Below, one piece after another: positions 1-13,380 of a stretch of 64,000 nucleotides of DNA; the first letter of the stretch is position 1, and each line of letters begins with the position of its first letter. The stretch is from Aplectana chamaeleonis (taxonomy: Eukaryota; Nematoda; Chromadorea; Rhabditida; Cosmocercidae): assembly GCA_029168955.1 (NCBI GenBank), contig JAPDOI010001744.1:1-64000 (forward strand), read 5' to 3'. A program made the translations under genes and the position numbers. Below the pieces are notes generated by a model. The model searched no databases. It was not told the origin of the DNA and saw nothing but the letters and a program-made list of their open reading frames with translations.

Positions 1-179
1 GGAGTGCACAGAACGCCGGGAAAGGTGAACAGGACCCAACTAAGAGTGCACATAGCGCCGGGAAAGGTGGGCGGGATAAAACTAGGAGTGCACAGAACGC
101 CGGGAAAGGTGGACAGGACCCAACTAAGAGTGCACATAGCGCCGGGCAAGGTGGGCGGGATAAAACTAGGAGTGCACAG

Positions 180-1145
180 AATGCCGGGAAAGGTGAACAG
201 GACCCAACTAAGAGTGAATATAGCGCCGGGAAAGGTGGGCGGGATAAAACTAGGAGTGCACAGAACGCCGGGAAAGGTGGACAGGACCCAACTAAGAGTG
301 CACATAGCGCCGGGAAAGGTGGGCGGGATAAAACTAGGAGTGCACAGAACGCCGGGAAAGGTGGACAGGACCCAACTGGGAGTGCACAGAACGCCGGGAA
401 AGGTGGACAGGACCCAACTAAGAGTGCACATAGCGCCGGGAAAGGTGGGCGGGATAAAACTAGGAGTGCACAGAACGCCGGGAAAGGTGGACAGGACCCA
501 ACTAAGAGTGCACATAGCGCCGGGAAAGGTGGGCGGGATAAAACTAGGAGTGCACAGAACGCCGGGAAAGGTGGACAGGACCCAACTAAGAGTGCACATA
601 GCGCCGGGAAAGGTGGGCGGGATAAAACTAGGAGTGCACAGAACGCCGGGAAAGGTGGACAGGACCCAACTAAGAGTGCACATAGCGCCGGGAAAGGTGG
701 GCGGGATAAAACTAGGAGTGCACAGAACGCCGGGAAAGGTGGACAGGACCCAACTGGGAGTGCACAGAACGCCGGGAAAGGTGGACAGGACCCAACTAAG
801 AGTGCACATAGCGCCGGGAAAGGTGGGCGGGATAAAACTAGGAGTGCACAGAACGCCGGGAAAGGTGGACAGGACCCAACTAAGAGTGCACATAGCGCCG
901 GGAAAGGTGGGCGGGATAAAACTAGGAGTGCACAGAACGCCGGGAAAGGTGGACAGGACCCAACTAAGAGTGCACATAGCGCCGGGAAAGGTGGGCGGGA
1001 TAAAACTAGGAGTGCACAGAACGCCGGGAAAGGTGGACAGGACCCAACTGGGAGTGCACAGAACGCCGGGAAATTTGGACGGGACCCAACTTGGAGTGCA
1101 CATAGCGCCGGGAAAGGTGGGCGGTATAAAACTAGGAGTGAACAG
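180..1145. repeat. Array segment duplicated at 5179-6355
   Basis: Rare variant combinations recur at matching places. The AGAATGCC variant followed by AGTGAATATAG is at 181 and again at 5179, an offset of 4998 bp or 119 monomers. The AAATTTGGAC variant followed by a TATAAAAC monomer and AGTGAACAGAAC is at 1071 and again at 6279, an offset of 5208 bp or 124 monomers. The two offsets differ by exactly five monomers, so one copy of the block has gained or lost five units since duplication. Confidence 0.75.
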
Positions 1146-4100
1146 AACGCCGGGAAAGGTGGACAGGACCCAACTAAGAGTGCACATAGCGCCGGGAAAG
1201 GTGGGCGGGATAAAACTAGGAGTGCACAGAACGCCGGGAAAGGTGGACAGGACCCAACTAAGAGTGCACATAGCGCCGGGAAAGGTGGGCGGGATAAAAC
1301 TAGGAGTGCACAGAACGCCGGGAAAGGTGGACAGGACCCAACTAAGAGTGCACATAGCGCCGGGAAAGGTGGGCGGGATAAAACTAGGAGTGCACAGAAC
1401 GCCGGGAAAGGTGGACAGGACCCAACTAAGAGTGCACATAGCGCCGGGAAAGGTGGGCGGGATAAAACTAGGAGTGCACAGAACGCCGGGAAAGGTGGAC
1501 AGGACCCAACTAAGAGTGCACATAGCGCCGGGAAAGGTGGGCGGGATAAAACTAGGAGTGCACAGAACGCCGGGAAAGGTGGACAGGACCCAACTAAGAG
1601 TGCACATAGCGCCGGGAAAGGTGGGCGGGATAAAACTAGGAGTGCACAGAACGCCGGGAAAGGTGGACAGGACCCAACTAAGAGTGCACATAGCGCCGGG
1701 AAAGGTGGGCGGGATAAAACTAGGAGTGCACAGAACGCCGGGAAAGGTGGACAGGACCCAACTGGGAGTGCACAGAACGCCGGGAAATTTGGACGGGACC
1801 CAACTAAGAGTGCACATAGCGCCGGGAAAGGTGGGCGGGATAAAACTAGGAGTGCACAGAACGCCGGGAAAGGTGGACAGGACCCAACTAAGAGTGCACA
1901 TAGCGCCGGGAAAGGTGGGCGGGATAAAACTAGGAGTGCACAGAACGCCGGGAAAGGTGGACAGGACCCAACTAAGAGTGCACATAGCGCCGGGAAAGGT
2001 GGGCGGGATAAAACTAGGAGTGCACAGAACGCCGGGAAAGGTGGACAGGACCCAACTAAGAGTGCACATAGCGCCGGGAAAGGTGGGCGGGATAAAACTA
2101 GGAGTGCACAGAACGCCGGGAAAGGTGGACAGGACCCAACTGGGAGTGCACAGAACGCCGGGAAAGGTGGACAGGACCCAACTAAGAGTGCACATAGCGC
2201 CGGGAAAGGTGGGCGGTATAAAACTAGGAGTGCACAGAACGCCGGGAAAGGTGGACAGGACCCAACTAAGAGTGCACATAGCGCCGGGAAAGGTGGGCGG
2301 GATAAAACTAGGAGTGCACAGAACGCCGGGAAAGGTGGACAGGACCCAACTAAGAGTGCACATAGCGCCGGGAAAGGTGGGCGGGATAAAACTAGGAGTG
2401 CACAGAACGCCGGGAAAGGTGGACAGGACCCAACTAAGAGTGCACATAGCGCCGGGAAAGGTGGGCGGGATAAAACTAGGAGTGCACAGAACGCCGGGAA
2501 AGGTGGACAGGACCCAACTAAGAGTGCACATAGCGCCGGGAAAGGTGGGCGGGATAAAACTAGGAGTGCACAGAACGCCGGGAAAGGTGGACAGGACCCA
2601 ACTAAGAGTGCACATAGCGCCGGGAAAGGTGGGCGGGATAAAACTAGGAGTGCACAGAACGCCGGGAAAGGTGGACAGGACCCAACTAAGAGTGCACATA
2701 GCGCCGGGAAAGGTGGGCGGGATAAAACTAGGAGTGCACAGAACGCCGGGAAAGGTGGACAGGACCCAACTAAGAGTGCACATAGCGCCGGGAAAGGTGG
2801 GCGGGATAAAACTAGGAGTGCACAGAACGCCGGGAAAGGTGGACAGGACCCAACTAAGAGTGCACATAGCGCCGGGAAAGGTGGGCGGGATAAAACTAGG
2901 AGTGCACAGAACGCCGGGAAAGGTGGACAGGACCCAACTAAGAGTGCACATAGCGCCGGGAAAGGTGGGCGGGATAAAACTAGGAGTGCACAGAACGCCG
3001 GGAAAGGTGGACAGGACCCAACTAAGAGTGCACATAGCGCCGGGAAAGGTGGGCGGGATAAAACTAGGAGTGCACAGAACGCCGGGAAAGGTGGACAGGA
3101 CCCAACTAAGAGTGCACATAGCGCCGGGAAAGGTGGGCGGGATAAAACTAGGAGTGCACAGAACGCCGGGAAAGGTGGACAGGACCCAACTGGGAGTGCA
3201 CAGAACGCCGGGAAAGGTGGACAGGACCCAACTAAGAGTGCACATAGCGCCGGGAAAGGTGGGCGGGATAAAACTAGGAGTGCACAGAACGCCGGGAAAG
3301 GTGGACAGGACCAAACTAAGAGTGCACATAGCGCCGGGAAAGGTGGGCGGGATAAAACTAGGAGTGCACAGAACGCCGGGAAAGGTGGACAGGACCCAAC
3401 TAAGAGTGCACATAGCGCCGGGAAAGGTGGGCGGGATAAAACTAGGAGTGCACAGAACGCCGGGAAAGGTGGACAGGACCCAACTAAGAGTGCACATAGC
3501 GCCGGGAAAGGTGGGCGGTATAAAACTAGGAGTGCACAGAACGCCGGAAAAGGTGGACAGGACCCAACTGGGAGTGCACAGAACGCCGGGAAAGGTGGAC
3601 AGGACCCAACTAAGAGTGCACATAGCGCCGGGAAAGGTGGGCGGGATAAAACTAGGAGTGCACAGAACGCCGGGAAAGGTGGACAGGACCCAACTAAGAG
3701 TGCACATAGCGCCGGGAAAGGTGGGCGGGATAAAACTAGGAGTGCACAGAACGCCGGGAAAGGTGGACAGGACCCAACTAAGAGTGCACATAGCGCCGGG
3801 AAAGGTGGGCGGGATAAAACTAGGAGTGCACAGAACGCCGGGAAAGGTGGACAGGACCCAACTGGGAGTGCACAGAACGCCGGGAAAGGTGGACAGGACC
3901 CAACTAAGAGTGCACATAGCGCCGGGAAAGGTGGGCGGGATAAAACTAGGAGTGCACAGAACGCCGGGAAAGGTGGACAGGACCCAACTAAGAGTGCACA
4001 TAGCGCCGGGAAAGGTGGGCGGGATAAAACTAGGAGTGCACAGAACGCCGGGAAAGGTGGACAGGACCCAACTAAGAGTGCACATAGCGCCGGGAAAGGT

Positions 4101-7100
4101 GGGCGGGATAAAACTAGGAGTGCACAGAACGCCGGGAAAGGTGGACAGGACCCAACTAAGAGTGCACATAGCGCCGGGAAAGGTGGGCGGGATAAAACTA
4201 GGAGTGCACAGAACGCCGGGAAAGGTGGACAGGACCCAACTAAGAGTGCACATAGCGCCGGGAAAGGTGGGCGGGATAAAACTAGGAGTGCACAGAACGC
4301 CGGGAAAGGTGGACAGGACCCAACTAAGAGTGCACATAGCGCCGGGAAAGGTGGGCGGGATAAAACTAGGAGTGCACAGAACGCCGGGAAAGGTGGACAG
4401 GACCCAACTAAGAGTGCACATAGCGCCGGGAAAGGTGGGCGGGATAAAACTAGGAGTGCACAGAACGCCGGGAAAGGTGGACAGGACCCAACTAAGAGTG
4501 CACATAGCGCCGGGAAAGGTGGGCGGTATAAAACTAGGAGTGCACAGAACGCCGGAAAAGGTGGACAGGACCCAACTGGGAGTGCACAGAACGCCGGGAA
4601 AGGTGGACAGGACCCAACTAAGAGTGCACATAGCGCCGGGAAAGGTGGGCGGTATAAAACTAGGAGTGCACAGAACGCCGGGAAAGGTGGACAGGACCCA
4701 ACTAAGAGTGCACATAGCGCCGGGAAAGGTGGGCGGGATAAAACTAGGAGTGCACAGAACGCCGGGAAAGGTGGACAGGACCCAACTAAGAGTGCACATA
4801 GCGCCGGGAAAGGTGGGCGGGATAAAACTAGGAGTGCACAGAACGCCGGGAAAGGTGGACAGGACCCAACTAAGAGTGCACATAGCGCCGGGAAAGGTGG
4901 GCGGGATAAAACTAGGAGTGCACAGAACGCCGGGAAAGGTGGACAGGACCCAACTAAGAGTGCACATAGCGCCGGGAAAGGTGGGCGGGATAAAACTAGG
5001 AGTGCACAGAACGCCGGGAAAGGTGGACAGGACCCAACTAAGAGTGCACATAGCGCCGGGAAAGGTGGGCGGGATAAAACTAGGAGTGCACAGAACGCCG
5101 GGAAAGGTGGACAGGACCCAACTAAGAGTGCATATAGCGCCGGGAAAGGTGGGCGGGATAAAACTAGGAGTGCACAGAATGCCGGGAAAGGTGAACAGGA
5201 CCCAACTAAGAGTGAATATAGCGCCGGGAAAGGTGGGCGGGATAAAACTAGGAGTGCACAGAACGCCGGGAAAGGTGGACAGGACCCAACTAAGAGTGCA
5301 CATAGCGCCGGGAAAGGTGGGCGGGATAAAACTAGGAGTGCACAGAACGCCGGGAAAGGTGGACAGGACCCAACTAAGAGTGCACATAGCGCCGGGAAAG
5401 GTGGGCGGGATAAAACTAGGAGTGCACAGAACGCCGGGAAAGGTGGACAGGACCCAACTAAGAGTGCACATAGCGCCGGGAAAGGTGGGCGGGATAAAAC
5501 TAGGAGTGCACAGAACGCCGGGAAAGGTGGACAGGACCCAACTAAGAGTGCACATAGCGCCGGGAAAGGTGGGCGGGATAAAACTAGGAGTGCACAGAAC
5601 GCCGGGAAAGGTGGACAGGACCCAACTAAGAGTGCACATAGCGCCGGGAAAGGTGGGCGGGATAAAACTAGGAGTGCACAGAACGCCGGGAAAGGTGGAC
5701 AGGACCCAACTAAGAGTGCACATAGCGCCGGGAAAGGTGGGCGGGATAAAACTAGGAGTGCACAGAACGCCGGGAAAGGTGGACAGGACCCAACTAAGAG
5801 TGCACATAGCGCCGGGAAAGGTGGGCGGGATAAAACTAGGAGTGCACAGAACGCCGGGAAAGGTGGACAGGACCCAACTAAGAGTGCACATAGCGCCGCG
5901 AAAGGTGGGCGGGATAAAACTAGGAGTGCACAGAACGCCGGGAAAGGTGGACAGGACCCAACTAAGAGTGCACATAGCGCCGGGAAAGGTGGGCGGGATA
6001 AAACTAGGAGTGCACAGAACGCCGGGAAAGGTGAACAGGACCCAACTAAGAGTGCACATAGCGCCGGGAAAGGTGGGCGGGATAAAACTAGGAGTGCACA
6101 GAACGCCGGGAAAGGTGGACAGGACCCAACTAAGAGTGCACATAGCGCCGGGAAAGGTGGGCGGGATAAAACTAGGAGTGCACAGAACGCCGGGAAAGGT
6201 GGACAGGACCCAACTAAGAGTGCACATAGCGCCGGGAAAGATGGGCGGGATAAAACTAGGAGTGCACAGAACGCCGGGAAATTTGGACGGGACCCAACTT
6301 GGAGTGCACATAGCGCCGGGAAAGGTGGGCGGTATAAAACTAGGAGTGAACAGAACGCCGGGAAAGGTGGACAGGACCCAACTAAGAGTGCACATAGCGC
6401 CGGGAAAGGTGGGCGGGATAAAACTAGGAGTGCACAGAACGCCGGGAAAGGTGGACAGGACCCAACTAAGAGTGCACATAGCGCCGGGAAAGGTGGGCGG
6501 GATAAAACTAGGAGTGCACAGAACGCCGGGAAAGGTGGACAGGACCCAACTAAGAGTGCACATAGCGCCGGGAAAGGTGGGCGGGATAAAACTAGGAGTG
6601 CACAGAACGCCGGGAAAGGTGGACAGGACCCAACTAAGAGTGCACATAGCGCCGGGAAAGGTGGGCGGGATAAAACTGGGAGTGCACAGAACGCCGGGAA
6701 AGGTGGACAGGACCGAACTAAGAGTGCACATAGCGCCGGGAAAGGTGGGCGGGATAAAACTAGGAGTGCACAGAACGCCGGGAAAGGTGGATAGGACCCA
6801 ACTAAGAGTGCACATAGCGCCGGGCAAGGTGGGCGGGATAAAACTAGGAGTGCACAGAACGCCGGGAAAGGTGGACAGGACCCAACTAAGAGTGCACAGA
6901 GCGCCGGGAAAGGTGGGCGGGATAAAACTAGGAGTGCACAGAACGCCGGGAAAGGTGGACAGGACCCAACTAAGAGTGCACATAGCGCCGGGAAAGGTGG
7001 GCGGGATAAAACTAGGAGTGCACAGAACGCCGGGAAAGGTGGACAGGACCCAACTAAGAGTGCACATAGCGCCGGGAAAGGTGGGCGGGATAAAACTAGG

Positions 7101-10100
7101 AGTGCACAGAACGCCGGGAAAGGTGGACAGGACCCAACTAAGAGTGCACATAGCGCCGGGCAAGGTGGGCGGGATAAAACTAGGAGTGCACAGAACGCCG
7201 GGAAAGGTGGACAGGACCCAACTAAGAGTGCACATAGCGCCGGGCAAGGTGGGCGGGATAAAACTAGGAGTGCACAGAATGCCGGGAAAGGTGAACAGGA
7301 CCCAACTAAGAGTGCACATAGCGCCGGGAAAGGTGGGCGGGATAAAACTAGGAGTGCACAGAACGCCGGGAAAGGTGGACAGGACCCAACTAAGAGTGCA
7401 CATAGCGCCGGGAAAGGTGGGCGGGATAAAACTAGGAGTGCACAGAACGCCGGGAAAGGTGGACAGGACCCAACTAAGAGTGCACATAGCGCCGGGAAAG
7501 GTGGGCGGGATAAAACTAGGAGTGCACAGAACGCCGGGAAAGGTGGACAGGACCCAACTAAGAGTGCACATAGCGCCGGGAAAGGTGGGCGGGATAAAAC
7601 TAGGAGTGCACAGAACGCCGGGAAAGGTGGACAGGACCCAACTAAGAGTGCACATAGCGCCGGGAAAGGTGGGCGGGATAAAACTAGGAGTGCACAGAAC
7701 GCCGGGAAAGGTGGACAGGACCCAACTAAGAGTGCACATAGCGCCGGGAAAGGTGGACAGGACCCAACTGGGAGTGCACAGAACGCCGGGAAATTTGGAC
7801 GGGACCCAACTAAGAGTGCACATAGCGCCGGGAAAGGTGGACAGGACCCAACTGGGAGTGCACAGAACGCCGGGAAAGGTGGACAGGACCCAACTAAGAG
7901 TGCACATAGCGCCGGGAAAGGTGGGCGGGATAAAACTAGGAGTGCACAGAACGCCGGGAAAGGTGGACAGGACCCAACTAAGAGTGCACATAGCGCCGGG
8001 AAAGGTGGGCGGGATAAAACTAGGAGTGCACAGAACGCCGGGAAAGGTGGACAGGACCCAACTAAGAGTGCACATAGCGCCGGGAAAGGTGGGCGGGATA
8101 AAACTAGGAGTGCACAGAACGCCGGGAAAGGTGGACAGGACCCAACTAAGAGTGCACATAGCGCCGGGAAAGGTGGGCGGGATAAAACTAGGAGTGCACA
8201 GAACGCCGGGAAAGGTGGACAGGACCCAACTAAGAGTGCACATAGCGCCGGGAAAGGTGGGCGGGATAAAACTAGGAGTGCACAGAACGCCGGGAAAGGT
8301 GGACAGGACCCAACTAAGAGTGCACATAGCGCCGGGAAAGGTGGGCGGGATAAAACTAGGAGTGCACAGAACGCCGGGAAAGGTGGACAGGACCCAACTA
8401 AGAGTGCACATAGCGCCGGGAAAGGTGGGCGGGATAAAACTAGGAGTGCACAGAACGCCGGGAAAGGTGGACAGGACCCAACTAAGAGTGCACATAGCGC
8501 CGGGAAAGGTGGGCGGGATAAAACTAGGAGTGCACAGAACGCCGGGAAAGGTGGACAGGACCCAACTAAGAGTGCACATAGCGCCGGGAAAGGTGGGCGG
8601 GATAAAACTAGGAGTGCACAGAACGCCGGGAAAGGTGGACAGGACCCAACTAAGAGTGCACATAGCGCCGGGAAAGGTGGGCGGGATAAAACTAGGAGTG
8701 CACAGAACGCCGGGAAAGGTGGACAGGACCCAACTAAGAGTGCACATAGCGCCGGGAAAGGTGGGCGGGATAAAACTAGGAGTGCACAGAACGCCGGGAA
8801 AGGTGGACAGGACCCAACTAAGAGTGCACATAGCGCCGGGAAAGGTGGGCGGGATAAAACTAGGAGTGCACAGAACGCCGGGAAAGGTGGACAGGACCCA
8901 ACTAAGAGTGCACATAGCGCCGGGAAAGGTGGGCGGGATAAAACTAGGAGTGCACAGAACGCCGGGAAAGGTGGACAGGACCCAACTGGGAGTGCACAGA
9001 ACGCCGGGAAAGGTGGACAGGACCCAACTAAGAGTGCACATAGCGCCGGGAAAGGTGGGCGGGATAAAACTAGGAGTGCACAGAACGCCGGGAAAGGTGG
9101 ACAGGACCCAACTAAGAGTGCACATAGCGCCGGGAAAGGTGGGCGGGATAAAACTAGGAGTGCACAGAACGCCGGGAAAGGTGGACAGGACCCAACTAAG
9201 AGTGCACATAGCGCCGGGAAAGGTGGGCGGGATAAAACTAGGAGTGCACAGAACGCCGGGAAAGGTGGACAGGACCCAACTAAGAGTGCACATAGCGCCG
9301 GGAAAGGTGGGCGGGATAAAACTAGGAGTGCACAGAACGCCGGGAAAGGTGGACAGGACCCAACTGGGAGTGCACAGAACGCCGGGAAAGGTGGACAGGA
9401 CCCAACTAAGAGTGCACATAGCGCCGGGAAAGGTGGGCGGGATAAAACTAGGAGTGCACAGAACGCCGGGAAAGGTGGACAGGACCCAACTAAGAGTGCA
9501 CATAGCGCCGGGAAAGGTGGGCGGGATAAAACTAGGAGTGCACAGAACGCCGGGAAAGGTGGACAGGACCCAACTAAGAGTGCACATAGCGCCGGGAAAG
9601 GTGGGCGGGATAAAACTAGGAGTGCACAGAACGCCGGGAAAGGTGGACAGGACCCAACTAAGAGTGCACATAGCGCCGGGAAAGGTGGGCGGGATAAAAC
9701 TAGGAGTGCACAGAACGCCGGGAAAGGTGGACAGGACCAAACTTAGAGTGCACATAGCGCCGGGAAAGGTGGGAGGGATAAAACTAGGAGTGCACAGAAC
9801 GCCGGGAAAGGTGGGTGGGATCCAGTTAGGAGTGCACAGAACGCCGGGAAAGGTGAACAGGACCCAACTAAGAGTGCATATAGCGCCGGGAAAGGTGGGC
9901 GGGATAAAACTAGGAGTGCACAGAACGCCGGGAAAGGTGGACAGGACCCAACTAAGAGTGCACATAGCGCCGGGAAAGGTGGGCGGGATAAAACTAGGAG
10001 TGCACAGAACGCCGGGAAAGGTGGACAGGACCCAACTAAGAGTGCACATAGCGCCGGGAAAGGTGGGCGGGATAAAACTAGGAGTGCACAGAACGCCGGG

Positions 10101-13100
10101 AAAGGTGAACAGGACCCAACTAAGAGTGCACATAGCGCCGGGAAAGGTGGGCGGGATAAAACTAGGAGTGCACAGAACGCCGGGAAAGGTGGACAGGACC
10201 CAACTAAGAGTGCACATAGCGCCGGGAAAGGTGGGCGGGATAAAACTAGGAGTGCACAGAACGCCGGGAAAGGTGGACAGGACCCAACTAAGAGTGCACA
10301 TAGCGCCGGGAAAGGTGGGCGGGATAAAACTAGGAGTGCACAGAACGCCGGGAAAGGTGGACAGGACCCAACTAAGAGTGCACATAGCGCCGGGAAAGGT
10401 GGGCGGGATAAAACTAGGAGTGAACAGAACGCCGGGAAAGGTGGACAGGACCCAACTAAGAGTGCACATAGCGCCGGGAAAGGTGGGCGGGATAAAACTA
10501 GGAGTGCACAGAACGCCGGGAAAGGTGAACAGGACCCAACTAAGAGTGCACATAGCGCCGGGAAAGGTGGGCGGGATAAAACTAGGAGTGCACAGAACGC
10601 CGGGAAAGGTGGACAGGACCCAACTAAGAGTGCACATAGCGCCGGGAAAGGTGGGCGGGATAAAACTAGGAGTGCACAGAACGCCGGGAAAGGTGGACAG
10701 GACCCAACTAAGAGTGCACATAGCGCCGGGAAAGGTGGGCGGGATAAAACTAGGAGTGCACAGAACGCCGGGAAAGGGGGACAGGACCCAACTAAGAGTG
10801 CACATAGCGCCGGGAAAGGTGGGCGGGATAAAACTAGGAGTGCACAGAACGCCGGGAAAGGTGGACAGGACCCAACTAAGAGTGCACATAGCGCCGGGAA
10901 AGGTGGGCGGGATAAAACTAGGAGTGCACAGAACGCCGGGAAAGGTGGACAGGACCCAACTAAGAGTGCACATAGCGCCGGGAAAGGTGGGCGGGATAAA
11001 ACTAGGAGTGCACAGAACGCCGGGAAAGGTGGACAGGACCCAACTAAGAGTGCACATAGCGCCGGGAAAGGTGGGCGGGATAAAACTAGGAGTGCACAGA
11101 ACGCCGGGAAAGGTGAACAGGACCCAACTAAGAGTGCACATAGCGCCGGGAAAGGTGGGCGGGATAAAACTAGGAGTGCACAGAACGCCGGGAAAGGTGG
11201 ACAGGACCCAACTAAGAGTGCACATAGCGCCGGGAAAGGTGGGCGGGATAAAACTAGGAGTGCACAGAACGCCGGGAAAGGTGGACAGGACCCAACTAAG
11301 AGTGCACATAGCGCCGGGAAAGGTGGGCGGGATAAAACTAGGAGTGCACAGAACGCCGGGAAAGGTGGACAGGACCCAACTAAGAGTGCACATAGCGCCG
11401 GGAAAGGTGGGCGGGATAAAACTGGGAGTGCACAGAACGCCGGGAAAGGTGGACAGGACCGAACTAAGAGTGCACATAGCGCCGGGAAAGGTGGGCGGGA
11501 TAAAACTAGGAGTGCACAGAACGCCGGGAAAGGTGGACAGGACCCAACTAAGAGTGCACATAGCGCCGGGAAAGGTGGGCGGGATAAAACTAGGAGTGCA
11601 CAGAACGCCGGGAAAGGTGGACAGGACCCAACTAAGAGTGCACATAGCGCCGGGAAAGGTGGGCGGGATAAAACTAGGAGTGCACAGAACGCCGGGAAAG
11701 GTGGACAGGATCCAACTAAGAGTGCACATAGCGCAGGGAAAGGTGGGCGGGATAAAACTAGGAGTGCACAGAACGCCGGGAAAGGTGGACAGGACCCAAC
11801 TAAGAGTGAATATAGCGCCGGGAAAGGTGGGCGGGATAAAACTAGGAGTGCACAGAACGCCGGGAAAGGTGGACAGGACCCAACTAAGAGTGCACATAGC
11901 GCCGGGAAAGGTGGGCGGGATAAAACTAGGAGTGCACAGAACGCCGGGAAAGGTGGACAGGACCCAACTAAGAGTGCACATAGCGCCGGGAAAGGTGGGC
12001 GGGATAAAACTAGGAGTGCACAGAACGCCGGGAAAGGTGGACAGGACCCAACTAAGAGTGCACATAGCGCCGGGAAAGGTGGGCGGGATAAAACTAGGAG
12101 TGCACAGAACGCCGGGAAAGGTGAACAGGACCCAACTAAGAGTGCATATAGCGCCGGGAAAGGTGGGCGGGATAAAACTAGGAGTGCACAGAACGCCGGG
12201 AAAGGTGGACAGGACCCAACTAAGAGTGCACATAGCGCCGGGAAAGGTGGGCGGGATAAAACTAGGAGTGCACAGAACGCCGGGAAAGGTGGACAGGACC
12301 CAACTAAGAGTGCACATAGCGCCGGGAAAGGTGGGCGGGATAAAACTAGGAGTGCACAGAACGCCGGGAAAGGTGGACAGGATCCAACTAAGAGTGCACA
12401 TAGCGCAGGGAAAGGTGGGCGGGATAAAACTAGGAGTGCACAGAACGCCGGGAAAGGTGGACAGGACCCAACTAAGAGTGCATATAGCGCCGGGAAAGGT
12501 GGGCGGGATAAAACTAGGAGTGCACAGAACGCCGGGAAAGGTGGACAGGACCCAACTAAGAGTGCACATAGCGCCGGGAAAGGTGGGCGGGATAAAACTA
12601 GGAGTGCACAGAACGCCGGGAAAGGTGGACAGGACCCAACTAAGAGTGCACATAGCGCCGGGAAAGGTGGGCGGGATAAAACTAGGAGTGCACAGAACGC
12701 CGGGAAAGGTGAACAGGACCCAACTAAGAGTGCATATAGCGCCGGGAAAGGTGGGCGGGATCCAGTTAGGAGTGCACAGAACGCCGGGAAAGGTGAACAG
12801 GACCCAACTAAGAGTGCACATAGCGCCGGGAAAGGTGGGCGGGATAAAACTAGGAGTGCACAGAACGCCGGGAAAGGTGGACAGGACCCAACTAAGAGTG
12901 CACATAGCGCAGGGAAAGGTGGGCGGGATCCAGTTAGGAGTGCACAGAACGCCGGGAAAGGTGAACAGGACCCAACTAAGAGTGCATATAGCGCCGGGAA
13001 AGGTGGGCGGGATAAAACTAGGAGTGCACAGAACGCCGGGAAAGGTGAACAGGACCCAACTAAGAGTGCATATAGCGCCGGGAAAGGTGGGCGGGATAAA

Positions 13101-13380
13101 ACTAGGAGTGCACAGAACGCCGGGAAAGGTGGACAGGACCCAACTAAGAGTGCATATAGCGCCGGGAAAGGTGGGCGGGATAAAACTAGGAGTGCACAGA
13201 ACGCCGGGAAAGGTGGACAGGACCCAACTAAGAGTGCACATAGCGCAGGGAAAGGTGGGCGGGATAAAACTAGGAGTGCACAGAACGCCGGGAAAGGTGG
13301 ACAGGACCCAACTAAGAGTGCACATAGCGCCGGGAAAGGTGGGCGGGATAAAACTAGGAGTGCACAGAACGCCGGGAAAG

